A stretch of DNA of 37,998 nucleotides. Source: Candidatus Rokuibacteriota bacterium. Lineage in GTDB: Bacteria > Methylomirabilota > Methylomirabilia > Rokubacteriales > CSP1-6. The position numbers were made by a program, and so were the translations under genes. Shown here piece after piece: positions 9,919 to 18,124 of the stretch. Positions within the stretch are counted from its first letter, which is position 1, and each line of letters opens with the position of its first letter. The notes beneath the pieces were generated by a model. It was not told the origin of the DNA. It worked only from the letters and a program-made list of their open reading frames with translations, and did not search any database. Where the stretch lies: contig QHSO01000041.1 of NCBI GenBank assembly GCA_003220475.1, positions 1-37,998 of the forward strand, given 5' to 3'.

Positions 9919-10060
9919 CGGGTCCGGTACGACGATTGCTCTTGGTCTGAGGCGAGCGTGCGAACGGACCCGCGGCTCGGCCGAGAGGCTGGGGCCGCTT
10001 CGCTCAAACCGCCGCCTGCTCGACCGCGCTCACCCGCCCCTGTGAGCGCGGTCTTTTTTT
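9919..10060 (+). ncRNA. candidate structured small RNA ending in an intrinsic terminator
   Basis: No protein gene on the plus strand leads into the terminator at 10022-10060, yet the sequence before it is rich in inverted repeats. CGGGTCCG (9919-9926) pairs perfectly with CGGACCCG (9965-9972). Inside it GTACG (9927-9931) pairs with CGTGC (9957-9961) with one G-U. GCGGC (9972-9976) pairs with GCCGC (9994-9998) around a second small palindrome, CTCGGCCGAG. The 5' end and promoter are not identified, so the start given is only the first paired base. It does not match tRNA, tmRNA, SRP RNA or RNase P consensus elements that I can recall; 6S RNA cannot be excluded. The stretch 9655-9918 upstream shows no gene that I can support. 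Confidence 0.4.
10022..10060 (+). terminator. strong rho-independent terminator
   Basis: A perfect 12-base-pair stem, GACCGCGCTCAC (10022-10033) with GTGAGCGCGGTC (10042-10053), encloses an 8-base loop and is followed by seven T residues (10054-10060). The T run exists only on the plus strand, so it ends a rightward transcript that converges on trpD. The last protein-coding gene upstream on the plus strand is outside the window. Confidence 0.85.
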
Positions 10061-10069
10061 CGCCGCTGC

Positions 10070-11140
10070 TTACGTCGCCTCGCTCAGGCGACGGCTCAGC
10101 GCGACGAGGGCGTCGAGCTTGCCGCGGGCGGCGCCGGAATCGATCGATTGCGCGGCCACGGCGACGCCTTCCTTCAGATCCCGACCGCGCCCGCCGGCCA
10201 CCAGCGCGGCCGAGGCATTCATCAGCACGATGTCGCGCCGGGGACCGGCCTCGCCGTCGAGCACTGCGCGAATGATCTCGGCGTTCTGCTCGCGGTCACC
10301 GCCGGCGAGGTCCTTGATCGACGCCTGCGACATGCCGAAGTCCTCGGGCCGCACGGTATACGTGCGCACCGCGCCCTCGCGCACCTCCGACACGCGGCTC
10401 TCACCGGTGTTGGAGATCTCGTCCAGGTTGTCCGCGCCGTGCACGACGAAGGCGCGCACGGTGCCAAGCTCCGCCAGCACGCGCGCGAGCGGCTCGGTGA
10501 GCGATGCCGTGTACACGCCGATGATCTGCGCGTTCGCGGCGGCGGGGTTGGTGAGCGGGCCCAGCATGTTGAAGACCGTGCGCACACCCATCTCGCGGCG
10601 CGCCGGCATCACGTGTTTCATCGCCGTATGCAGGAGCGGGGCGTAGAGAAACCCGATGCCGACCTCCTCGATGCAGCGCGTGACCTTGTCGGGCGGCAGA
10701 TCCAGGTTGATGCCGAGCGTCTCGACGACGTCGGCGGAGCCGCAGAGCGAGGAGACGGAGCGGTTACCGTGCTTGGCGACTCTGAGACCCGCGCCGGCCA
10801 CCACGAACGCCGTGGCCGTGGAGACGTTGAACGTGCCGGTGGCATCACCGCCGGTGCCGCAGGTGTCGATCAGCATCTCGCGGTCGGTGCCGCTGAGCCC
10901 GGCCACGTCGTCGCCGCGTGCACGGATGCGGACGACCTTCTGGCGCATCACCTGCGCGAAGCCGATCAGCTCCTCGACGGTTTCGCCCTTCATGCGCAGC
11001 GCCGTGAGGAACGCGCCGATCTGCGCGCCGGTCGCGGCACCCGACATGATGGCTTCCATGGCCGCCGCCGCCTCGATGCGCGTGAGGTCGCGCCGGTCCA
11101 CCAGCGCACGGAGCGCCTCGGTGATGATCGGGCTCGTCAT
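10070..11140 (-). CDS. trpD: anthranilate phosphoribosyltransferase
   Basis: A 356-residue enzyme that transfers phosphoribose from PRPP to anthranilate, the second step of tryptophan synthesis from chorismate. The PRPP/Mg site CGTGGDATGTFNVST begins at residue 94, followed by KHGNRSVSS at 123-131, NMLGPLTNP and VVHGADNLDEIS. All are canonical, so it is an active-looking TrpD and not a distant nucleoside phosphorylase relative. The ATG at 11140 overlaps the lipoprotein stop as ATGA. No other trp gene is within the window. The gene ends nine bases from a plus-strand terminator. Confidence 0.95.
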   Translation of the reverse strand: MTSPIITEALRALVDRRDLTRIEAAAAMEAIMSGAATGAQIGAFLTALRMKGETVEELIGFAQVMRQKVVRIRARGDDVAGLSGTDREMLIDTCGTGGDATGTFNVSTATAFVVAGAGLRVAKHGNRSVSSLCGSADVVETLGINLDLPPDKVTRCIEEVGIGFLYAPLLHTAMKHVMPARREMGVRTVFNMLGPLTNPAAANAQIIGVYTASLTEPLARVLAELGTVRAFVVHGADNLDEISNTGESRVSEVREGAVRTYTVRPEDFGMSQASIKDLAGGDREQNAEIIRAVLDGEAGPRRDIVLMNASAALVAGGRGRDLKEGVAVAAQSIDSGAARGKLDALVALSRRLSEAT

Positions 11141-11616
11141 GGCGTCGGGCCGCCCACGAGAATCGTCGTCGGCGCGACGCCGGCGAGCTTGACGTGCAGT
11201 CGCCACGGCGGCGGGCCGACCTGCTCGAGCGGAAACGTCGCGAAGGTGCTCCCCTCGATCCGGCTCGGTCCCTCGCCCACCGGCACGCCGACGCCGACGC
11301 CGGTGCCGATGCCGACGCCGCGCCCGATCGAGGCGCCGCCGACGCCGACGCCGATCGTCGGTCCCGGACCGGTGACCACCGGCGCGTTCTCGATGCTCTG
11401 CGCGCGGACCGCGTTGCCGTCGCTTCTGACGATCCAGATGTCTTCGAGGCGGCGATGGTCGGTGTCGATCTCGATCCGCAGACGATCGGCGAGCATCTGA
11501 TAGCCGGCGGATATCTTCGCGCCGGCGGGCTGCTGCTCGGGCTTGTAGGGCAGCGTTGCGCGAGCGCACCCGGCCAGCATCACGACGACCGCCGCGATTG
11601 CGAGGTACGGTTTCAT
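11137..11616 (-). CDS. glycine/valine-rich putative lipoprotein
   Basis: A 159-residue protein with a type II signal peptide: MKPYLAIAAVVVMLAGC, with a LAGC lipobox placing the lipidated cysteine at residue 17. A middle region (YQMLADRLRIEIDTDHRRLEDIWI) is followed by a low-complexity Gly/Val repeat (GPTIGVGVGGASIGRG and GIGTGVGVGVPVGEG at about 95-125) and a C-terminal segment ending in ILVGGPTP. The DNA below the repeat (about 11281-11361) is correspondingly repetitive in ccgacg units. Function is unknown; an outer-membrane or periplasmic anchor is likely from the lipobox. Its stop overlaps the trpD start, so it is translated in tandem with trpD, an unexpected partner. It is divergent from the alcohol dehydrogenase. 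Confidence 0.8.
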   Translation of the reverse strand: MKPYLAIAAVVVMLAGCARATLPYKPEQQPAGAKISAGYQMLADRLRIEIDTDHRRLEDIWIVRSDGNAVRAQSIENAPVVTGPGPTIGVGVGGASIGRGVGIGTGVGVGVPVGEGPSRIEGSTFATFPLEQVGPPPWRLHVKLAGVAPTTILVGGPTP

Positions 11617-11679
11617 GCGCTCAGCGTACAGGCCGAGCGTGATAAGGTCGAGCCTCCACGTCCCACAGGAGGTCGGCCA

Positions 11680-12717
11680 ATGCGCGGCATCGTGTTCCTC
11701 GGCAATCGCAAGCTCGAGATCCAGGAGTTCCCCGATCCGACACCCGGACCCGGCGAAGTCGTTCTGGAGATGAAGGCGTCGGGTATGTGCGGCAGCGATC
11801 TGCATCCCTATCGCGCCGCGGGCAACGCCGCGGCCGCGCTCGGGCTCGGCGCCGGCGGCCCCGTCATCGCGGGTCACGAACCGTGCGGCATCGTCGCGGC
11901 CGTCGGCGCCGGCGTCGATCCCGCGCTGGTCGGTCAGCGCGTGATGAACCATCACTACAAGGGCTGCGGCCGGTGCAAGCATTGCCGCGTCGGCTGGTCC
12001 CAGCTCTGCCGCGCCGGCATCACCGTATACGGCATGACGGGCCATGGCGGTCACGCGCGCTACATGAAAGCGCCGGCGTTCACGTGTGTGCCGCTGCCGG
12101 ACGAGCTCTCGTTCGAAGAGGGCGCGTCGGTGTCGTGCGGCACGGGCACCGCCTACGGCGCGCTGAAGCGCATCGATGTCTCGGGGCGCGACACGCTCGC
12201 GATCTTCGGGCAGGGCCCCGTGGGTCTCAGTGCGACGCTGCTCGGGCGCGCGATGGGCGCGCGCGTGATCGCCATCGACATCGTGCCGGAGCGGCTCGCG
12301 CTGGCGCGCGACCTCGGCGCCGAGCACGTGATCAACGCGCGGGACGCCGATCCGGTCAAGGTCGTTCACGACCTCACGCGTGGCGAAGGCGCCGAGACGA
12401 CGATGGATTGCTCCGGCTCGTCGGAGGGACGGCTGGGCGCGCTGCAGGCGGCCGGCACCTGGGGCCGCGTGGCGTTCGTGGGCGAGGGCGGACAGACGAC
12501 GATCGACGTCAGCAAGCACATGCTCCGGCGTCAGCTCACGGTACACGCCTCGTGGACGTTTTCGGCAGTGGGCCAGCAGGAATGCGCGCGCTTCGTGGCC
12601 GATCGCAAGCTTCCGCTCAAGCGCCTGCTCACGCACCGGTTCCGGCTGGAGCAGGCGGACGAGGCCTACCGGCTCTTCGACACGCAAACGACCGGCAAAG
12701 GCGTGTTCATGTTCTAG
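11680..12717 (+). CDS. zinc-dependent medium-chain alcohol/polyol dehydrogenase
   Basis: A 345-residue MDR-family NAD(P)-dependent dehydrogenase. Catalytic zinc ligands are Cys37 (GMCGSD) and His66/Glu67 (AGHEPCG). The structural zinc set is Cys96, Cys99, Cys102 and Cys110 in GCGRCKHCRVGWSQLC. The nucleotide-binding glycine motif FGQGPVGLSATLLGRAMGA is followed by an acidic residue (VIAIDIVPERL), which favours NAD over NADP. The family includes threonine, sorbitol and alcohol dehydrogenases; the substrate is not decidable. The ATG at 11680 has AGGAGG seven bases upstream (11668-11673), which settles the start. It is a single-gene unit with a 63-base divergent gap to the lipoprotein. Confidence 0.92.
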   Translation: MRGIVFLGNRKLEIQEFPDPTPGPGEVVLEMKASGMCGSDLHPYRAAGNAAAALGLGAGGPVIAGHEPCGIVAAVGAGVDPALVGQRVMNHHYKGCGRCKHCRVGWSQLCRAGITVYGMTGHGGHARYMKAPAFTCVPLPDELSFEEGASVSCGTGTAYGALKRIDVSGRDTLAIFGQGPVGLSATLLGRAMGARVIAIDIVPERLALARDLGAEHVINARDADPVKVVHDLTRGEGAETTMDCSGSSEGRLGALQAAGTWGRVAFVGEGGQTTIDVSKHMLRRQLTVHASWTFSAVGQQECARFVADRKLPLKRLLTHRFRLEQADEAYRLFDTQTTGKGVFMF

Positions 12718-12721
12718 AGCA

Positions 12722-13921
12722 TCAGCCGGTCTTGCGCGCCTGCAGGTGCAGGCCCGAGAGGATGGAGCGGCTTTCGGGAATCTCGTCGAGCCCTTTGAAT
12801 GGCAGGTCGAAGACCTGCCGCGAGGCGATGAATATCATCGCGAAGTTCACGGCCGCCGCCGCCACGTGCAGCACCGGCAGCGCAAGATACTCGAGCATCC
12901 GATCGCTCGCGGCGTGTAGCCATTCCGTTTCGCGACGGAAGTCCTCCAGCGGCCCCGCCCACCACGAACCGCGCGCCATCGCCGCCGCACGCGTCGTCCC
13001 CTCCGCCGTCAGAGGCCGACGCGAGAGGAACGCTATCATCGACGGCGTCCCATACTGTCCAAACAGGAACCATGTCAGGCCGCGCACGCCGATCCAGCCG
13101 CAGGTGGCCACGACGATCGTTCCCGCCCGTTGCTCGGCGAGCCACGGCAAGAGCGCCGACACGATCTCGCGGTAGAGGAACATCACTTCGAAGAAACCCA
13201 CGAACACCTCGATGGCGATCATCTGGGCGATATACCGGAGTTGCCGTGTGCGCGCCGCGTCGATCATCGCCTGGATGCAGGCGAAGCTGCCCATCACGAG
13301 CAGCAGCAGGAAGACGAACAGCACGACGCCGGTCGGACGCGCGGGCTCTGGCGTCTCCGCCAGTCGGGTGAGCACGTCCGTGACCGCGGGGAAGAGCACG
13401 TGCGAGAACACCGTGGCCTCGAGCACGCACCAGAGGACGAGCGCCAGGAACGCCACCCAGGGCACGCCGGGCTGGAAGTAGCGCTGGCCCACGCGGGTCA
13501 TCATGAATGGCATCGTCGCAACCGTGCGCAGCGCTTCGACGACCAGCCGCACGAGGAACCCGACGATGACCAGCATCCAGCCGCAGGCGACGGCGACGCA
13601 GCGCACGAGGCCCGTCCAGTAGAGCCACGTGGCCCGCGCGGCGTCCCACCACGCCAGCAGCATGGCCGACATGAAGTGCACGCGCGCATTGCGGAAGGGC
13701 AGCGTGTAGACGGACAGCTGCGTGCACCACAGTGCCATCACCGCCAACAGTGCGGGCAGCAGCAGCAGCACGCACTTGGCGGCGGTCACCCACATCGACG
13801 GCGAGCGCATGAAGAAGTCCATCAGGACCTGCTGCGTGCGCGGAATCCAGACGATCGGCGCCAACAGCAGTCCGATCAGCTCCTGCCACTGTTGCGGGAA
13901 CGAGCTGATGAGCTCCTCCAC
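12722..13921 (-). CDS. multi-pass membrane protein of unknown function
   Basis: A 399-residue protein with about seven hydrophobic segments, roughly at residues 46-66, 107-130, 154-178, 196-216, 230-252, 270-290 and 350-372. The N-terminus (MEELISSFPQQWQELIG) is amphipathic and a polar loop lies near residues 290-345. I recognise no family motif. The GTG start is preceded by GGGAGG seven bases upstream. It begins 24 bases after the lytic transglycosylase stop, so the two probably form an operon and an envelope-related role is reasonable, but that is inference from position. It converges with the alcohol dehydrogenase with only four bases between the stops. Confidence 0.75.
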   Translation of the reverse strand: MEELISSFPQQWQELIGLLLAPIVWIPRTQQVLMDFFMRSPSMWVTAAKCVLLLLPALLAVMALWCTQLSVYTLPFRNARVHFMSAMLLAWWDAARATWLYWTGLVRCVAVACGWMLVIVGFLVRLVVEALRTVATMPFMMTRVGQRYFQPGVPWVAFLALVLWCVLEATVFSHVLFPAVTDVLTRLAETPEPARPTGVVLFVFLLLLVMGSFACIQAMIDAARTRQLRYIAQMIAIEVFVGFFEVMFLYREIVSALLPWLAEQRAGTIVVATCGWIGVRGLTWFLFGQYGTPSMIAFLSRRPLTAEGTTRAAAMARGSWWAGPLEDFRRETEWLHAASDRMLEYLALPVLHVAAAAVNFAMIFIASRQVFDLPFKGLDEIPESRSILSGLHLQARKTG

Positions 13922-13945
13922 CGCTCGACCTCCCTCGCGTCGCCG

Positions 13946-14701
13946 TCAGGGCGACTCTGACTTCTTCTTCTTCTCGGGCTGAGCGCCCTTCTCCCCTTCG
14001 GCGTCCGCGAGCACCGGGATCACGGGCGCGGTGACCGCGCGCCCGCCGGCATACGAGACGCGAACGATCTTCGGCGTCGACGACTTCGGCGCGGCCAGCT
14101 GCTGCGCGACCAGGCGCGCCGCCTCGCGATCGTAGCGGCGCAGCACGCGCACGACGTATTGTCGCGTCTCCCGGTACGGCGGGATGCCGCGATGGCTGAT
14201 GACGGCCTGCTCGCCGGCGTTGTAGGCGGCGAGGGCGAGCGGCACGTTGTTGTGGAAGCGCGCCATGAGTCGCTTGAGATGGCGCACTCCTCCATCGATG
14301 TTGTCGCGCGGATCGAACGAGTCCTGCACGTCGAGGTCGGCCGCCGTGGCCGGCATGAGTTGCATGAGCCCCTCCGCGCCGCGGCGCGAAACCGCGCGGG
14401 CGTTGAACTGCGACTCGACGGCCACGATGGCGGCGACGAGCTTGGGCTCGACGCCGTAGCGCGTGGCGACCTCGACGATATGGGTGTTGATGTCGACCGC
14501 CGAGGGGCTTGACGCGGACTCCTCGGCGACGACCTCGACATCGTGCTCGGTCGCGTACGCGCTCTGCAGCCGGGAGCCGGCGTAGGCGGCGCTCATGACG
14601 AGCACCAGCACGCCGAGTCCCAGCGCGTGTCGCTTCAGCGACTCCGCGGTGGTCGGCCGTCTTCCGCGAGCAAACTGGCCCATAGCACCGTGCGCGGGCA
14701 C
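13946..14701 (-). CDS. membrane-anchored lytic transglycosylase (SLT family 1)
   Basis: A 251-residue peptidoglycan lytic transglycosylase cleaving MurNAc-GlcNAc bonds. A signal anchor (residues 26-41, ALGLGVLVLVMSAAYA) precedes the SLT domain. Catalytic Glu96 is in AVESQFN, then GLMQLMP at 111-117, the FDPRDNIDGG loop at 129-138 and LAAYNAGE at 157-164. The tail is rich in Lys/Glu (EKGAQPEKKKKSESP). The start is uncertain: GTG at 14701 has AGAGG five bases upstream, whereas ATG at 14683 (MGQFARG) would fit better if the sigma-54-like promoter at 14716-14731 is used. A short perfect hairpin covers 14686-14705 between the two candidates. Confidence 0.9.
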   Translation of the reverse strand: MPAHGAMGQFARGRRPTTAESLKRHALGLGVLVLVMSAAYAGSRLQSAYATEHDVEVVAEESASSPSAVDINTHIVEVATRYGVEPKLVAAIVAVESQFNARAVSRRGAEGLMQLMPATAADLDVQDSFDPRDNIDGGVRHLKRLMARFHNNVPLALAAYNAGEQAVISHRGIPPYRETRQYVVRVLRRYDREAARLVAQQLAAPKSSTPKIVRVSYAGGRAVTAPVIPVLADAEGEKGAQPEKKKKSESP

Positions 14702-14705
14702 GGTG
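14686..14705. repeat. perfect inverted repeat at the transglycosylase start
   Basis: CACCGTGC (14686-14693) and GCACGGTG (14698-14705) are exact inverse copies separated by four bases. In the minus-strand mRNA this forms an 8-pair GC-rich hairpin immediately upstream of ATG 14683, or covering GTG 14701. It could limit ribosome access or be a protein-binding site. Confidence 0.5.
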
Positions 14706-14715
14706 GCCTCTGTTG

Positions 14716-14731
14716 AGCAACAGGGGTGCCA
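14716..14731 (-). promoter_or_regulatory. sigma-54-like -24/-12 promoter
   Basis: On the minus strand TGGCACCCCTGTTGCT matches the RpoN consensus TGGCAC-N5-TTGC exactly, with ten bases between GG and GC. The predicted start of transcription is near 14705, just ahead of the lytic transglycosylase. Part of the site also lies in a small palindrome (CTGTTG, two bases, CAACAG at 14710-14723). RpoN-dependent promoters need an enhancer-binding activator; none is encoded nearby. Confidence 0.45.
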
Positions 14732-14892
14732 GACCCGCGCCCGGCGGCGCGAACCCCGCGTTTTGTCGTGAGTTGCGCCCCGGCCTGGTCAGGACTCGAC
14801 CGGGCCGGCGGCGTCGCGGTGGTGACGTTCGGGCCGTTGAGGCGTGTCAGCGTGCCTTCTTGCGGCGCGCCGCGGGCCGAAATGGCGCGGGC

Positions 14893-15571
<679 letters not shown>

Positions 15572-15594
<23 letters not shown>

Positions 15595-16312
15595 ATTCCT
15601 CGCCGAGGTACGCCTCGACCACACGCGGGTGGTTGGCGACGGCGGCCGGCGCGCCCTCGGCGACGATCTCACCGAAATTCAGCACGACGATGCGATGCGA
15701 GAGTGCCATGACCGCGCGCATGTTGTGCTCGGTTATTAGAATCGAGACGCCGCCGCGATGGATCTCTCGGATGAGCGCGACCACGCCGGCGATCTCCGTC
15801 GCATTCAGCCCGGCCATCACTTCGTCCAGCAGCAGCAGCGCCGGCTCGGTGGCCAGCGCACGCGCCAGCTCCAGGCGCTTGCGCTCGGCGAGCGTCAGGC
15901 CGGCGGCCGGCTGCGCGGCCTTGGCTCCCAGCCCCAGCCGCTCGACGATGGCGCGCGCGTGCGCGCGCGCCCGCGGCGCCGCCGGATGACGAGCGAGCGC
16001 ACCGACCATCACGTTGTCGAGCACGCTTAGCCGCGGAAACGGGCGCACGATCTGGAACGTGCGCGCCAGCCCGCGTCGGCAGATCGCGTGTGGCGACTGG
16101 CCCAGCAGCGAGCCGCCGCGGAAGCGGATAGCGCCCGCGTCGGGCCGCAGAAAGCCCGACAGCAGGTTGAAGACCGTCGTCTTGCCCGCGCCGTTCGGGC
16201 CGATCAGCCCGAGCACCTCGCCCTCGGCCATCGCGAGGTCGAGCCCGGCCACGGCGTGCACGCCGCCGAAGTGCTTCGAGAGACCGCGCGTCTCGAGCAA
16301 CGGCGCGCTCAT
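15572..16312 (-). CDS. livG: branched-chain amino acid ABC transporter ATPase LivG (system 1)
   Basis: A 246-residue ATPase. Walker A GPNGAGKTT, the LivG-specific GLARTFQIVRPF, signature-region LTLAERKRLELARALA and Walker B LLLLDEVMAGLN with ITEHNMRAVM are all present. It pairs with LivF as the nucleotide-binding dimer under LivH and LivM. The start is ATG at 16312. It is separated from livM by 94 bases holding two GC-rich hairpins, unlike the other junctions in this operon, which are close or overlapping. Confidence 0.93.
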
Positions 16313-16320
16313 CTGTTGAC

Positions 16321-16347
16321 GTGGGGGGCCCCGAGATGGCCCCCCAC
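16321..16347. repeat. intercistronic GC-rich hairpin 1 (livM-livG)
   Basis: GTGGGGGGCC (16321-16330) and GGCCCCCCAC (16338-16347) are perfect inverse copies with a 7-base loop, giving a 10-pair stem. There is no T run on the minus strand after it, so it is not a normal intrinsic terminator. It may protect or process the operon mRNA, in the way REP-like elements do. Confidence 0.7.
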
Positions 16348-16363
16348 ACCCCCCAACGCTCGG

Positions 16364-16388
16364 AGCGCCCCGAGTGAATCGGGGCGTT
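16364..16388. repeat. intercistronic GC-rich hairpin 2 (livM-livG)
   Basis: CGCCCCGA (16366-16373) and TCGGGGCG (16379-16386) form a perfect 8-pair stem with loop GTGAA; flanking A-T and G-U pairs extend it to 16364 and 16388. It lies 16 bases from hairpin 1 and also lacks a T run. Confidence 0.65.
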
Positions 16389-16406
16389 CCTCGGCCACGC
16401 GCTCGC

Positions 16407-17243
16407 TCATCGTCTGAACAACCGGGCCAGCCGCGGATAGGCGCCCTCGGGCAGGAAGAGCACGACCGCGATCAAAAGCAGGCCGTACACCACGAGGTGC
16501 GCGCCGTGCCAGCCGCCCTGGGCGAAGTAATAGCGCGCCAGCTCGGCGAGTGGGCTCAGGATGAACGAGCCGAGGATCGGGCCGAGCACCGTGCCGGCGC
16601 CGCCGACGATGGCGCGGATGATGATCTCCACCGAGAGCGGGATGCCGAACACCGAGGCCGGCTGCAGCGAGAAGAGATAGAAGGCGTAGAACGCGCCGCC
16701 GATGCCGGTGAGGAACGACGACAGCATCATCGCAAGCATCTTGTAGCGAAAGGTGTTCACGCCCAGCGCCTCGCACGCGCTCTCGTCCTCGCGGATGGCG
16801 CTCAGGTACACGCCGAAGCGCCGTCGCTCGAGCCAGGCCACGATGCCGGTGACCGCGAGCATCATCACGAGCGCGACGTAGTAGTACGCGCGCGCGTCCT
16901 GGAACTGGAACTGCCGCGGATCGCCGGTGAACGTGATGTAGTAGCCGACGGCACCGCCGAGGGCCTCGGTGTTGGAAACGATGATGCGGCACATCCCGAG
17001 CCAGGGCGTGACGCCGCGTTCGACCGACAGGAGCGCCGCAGTATAGGCGCCGATGCCGAGAAACGCCGCGTGGCCGGCCGAGAGCTGGCCCGCGTATCCG
17101 CCGACGATGTTCCACGCCTGCCCGAGAAATCCATAGAAGAAGATGAGCGTGAAGAGTGTGACCGCGTAGGAGCCGAACACCGAGGGCACGAGTGGAAGCA
17201 TCGCGAGCAACGCCACCGCGGCGGCGATCGCGACGCGTCTCAC
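16407..17243 (-). CDS. livM: branched-chain amino acid ABC permease LivM (system 1), internally shortened
   Basis: A 278-residue inner-membrane permease. The LivM hallmarks WNIVGGYAGQLSAGHAAFLGIGAY at about 44-67 (here as WNIVGGYAGQ then LSAGHAAFLGIG), the SAIREDESACEALGVN cytoplasmic loop at 148-163 and GGAGTVLGPILGSF near the end are present. Between PWLGM (80-84) and CRIIVSNTEALGGAVG the segment that normally holds a membrane helix and the conserved LRGxYFAxxTLAFAE block is absent, leaving the protein about 35-40 residues short. The frame stays open. Loss of one helix would invert downstream topology, so function is doubtful. The start is GTG, four bases after livH. Confidence 0.8.
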   Translation of the reverse strand: MRRVAIAAAVALLAMLPLVPSVFGSYAVTLFTLIFFYGFLGQAWNIVGGYAGQLSAGHAAFLGIGAYTAALLSVERGVTPWLGMCRIIVSNTEALGGAVGYYITFTGDPRQFQFQDARAYYYVALVMMLAVTGIVAWLERRRFGVYLSAIREDESACEALGVNTFRYKMLAMMLSSFLTGIGGAFYAFYLFSLQPASVFGIPLSVEIIIRAIVGGAGTVLGPILGSFILSPLAELARYYFAQGGWHGAHLVVYGLLLIAVVLFLPEGAYPRLARLFRR

Positions 17244-17247
17244 GCCG

Positions 17248-18081
17248 TCACGACGCGCGCCGGCCGAAGATGCCGGCCGGCCGGAACAGCAAGATCAGCA
17301 CGAGCAGCGAGAAGCTCACCAGCTCCTTGAGCGACGGCTTGAGGAACACCGCGCCCAGCGACTCGGCGACGGCGACGATCAGCCCGCCGACGAAGGCGCC
17401 GAGCAGGCTCCCCATGCCGCCGATGATCACGATGTTGAACGACGCGACGGACAGCTGCAGCCCCATCGGCGGCTGAAACGGCAGCAGCGGCGCCACCAGC
17501 GCTCCCGCCGCCCCCACGCACGCGGCGCCGACGCCGAAGGCGACGGCGTAGACGCGGCGAACGTCGGTTCCGATCACGAGCGCTCCGTACGGGTTGTCGG
17601 CGGCGGCACGGATGGAACGGCCGACGTCGGTGCGGTACAGGAACAGCGAGAGCAGCAGCGTGAGCAGCACGGCCACGGCGAAGGCGATCAGACGCGCCAC
17701 GTCGACGAACACCGGCCCGAGCCAGACGGTGGACTGCGCGAGCGCGCTGCGCACGCGCTGCGGCTCGGGGCCGAAGAGCAGCAGCGCGAGGTTCTCGAGC
17801 ACCAGGGCCACGCCGAGCATCAATAAGATTTGCATCTCGTGCGGCGCATCGACGATCCGCTGCACGAGCACGCGCTGCACGACGAAGCCCAGCACGAACA
17901 GCGCGGCCGCGCAGACGACGAAGCCGAGGTAGGGATCCACCCCGCCCCGCGTCGCCATGAGCCACGCGAGGTACATGCCCCACACCATCATGTCGCCGTG
18001 GGCGAAGTTCACCACGCGCATGACGCCGAAGATCAGCGTGAGCCCGACGGCCATCAGGCTGAACACGCCGCCGAACAGCAC
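17248..18081 (-). CDS. livH: branched-chain amino acid ABC permease LivH (system 1)
   Basis: A 277-residue permease with the LivH signature VGLTLIFGVMRVVNFAHGDM near the N-terminus, SIRAAADNPYGALVIGTDVRRVYAVAFG in the middle loop (residues about 160-187) and FNIVIIGGMGSLLGAFVGG near the end. The first usable start codon is GTG at 18081. However, codons upstream of it still read as LivH-like sequence (ATLVAQGLLNG), and no ATG, GTG or TTG is found in them before the livJ stop. The true start may therefore be a non-standard codon (ATC near 18122) or the upstream start was lost. It follows livJ and is close to livM. Confidence 0.88.
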   Translation of the reverse strand: MLFGGVFSLMAVGLTLIFGVMRVVNFAHGDMMVWGMYLAWLMATRGGVDPYLGFVVCAAALFVLGFVVQRVLVQRIVDAPHEMQILLMLGVALVLENLALLLFGPEPQRVRSALAQSTVWLGPVFVDVARLIAFAVAVLLTLLLSLFLYRTDVGRSIRAAADNPYGALVIGTDVRRVYAVAFGVGAACVGAAGALVAPLLPFQPPMGLQLSVASFNIVIIGGMGSLLGAFVGGLIVAVAESLGAVFLKPSLKELVSFSLLVLILLFRPAGIFGRRAS

Positions 18082-18124
18082 GCCGTTGAGCAGACCCTGC
18101 GCGACGAGCGTCGCGTCGATCGCG

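Noticed and set aside
9613-10007. Several short frames in the gap between the GntR gene and the terminator
   Set aside because: No good ribosome binding site, biased Arg/Ala/Pro composition and no familiar motif; a structured RNA explains the terminator better.
10022-10060. The terminator as a bidirectional terminator for trpD
   Set aside because: On the minus strand the stem is followed by GC-rich sequence without a T run, so it can only act on rightward transcripts.
11281-11361. ccgacg-type repeats as a possible tandem-repeat locus or CRISPR-like array
   Set aside because: They encode the Gly/Val-rich segment of the lipoprotein in frame; no regular repeat-spacer arrangement.
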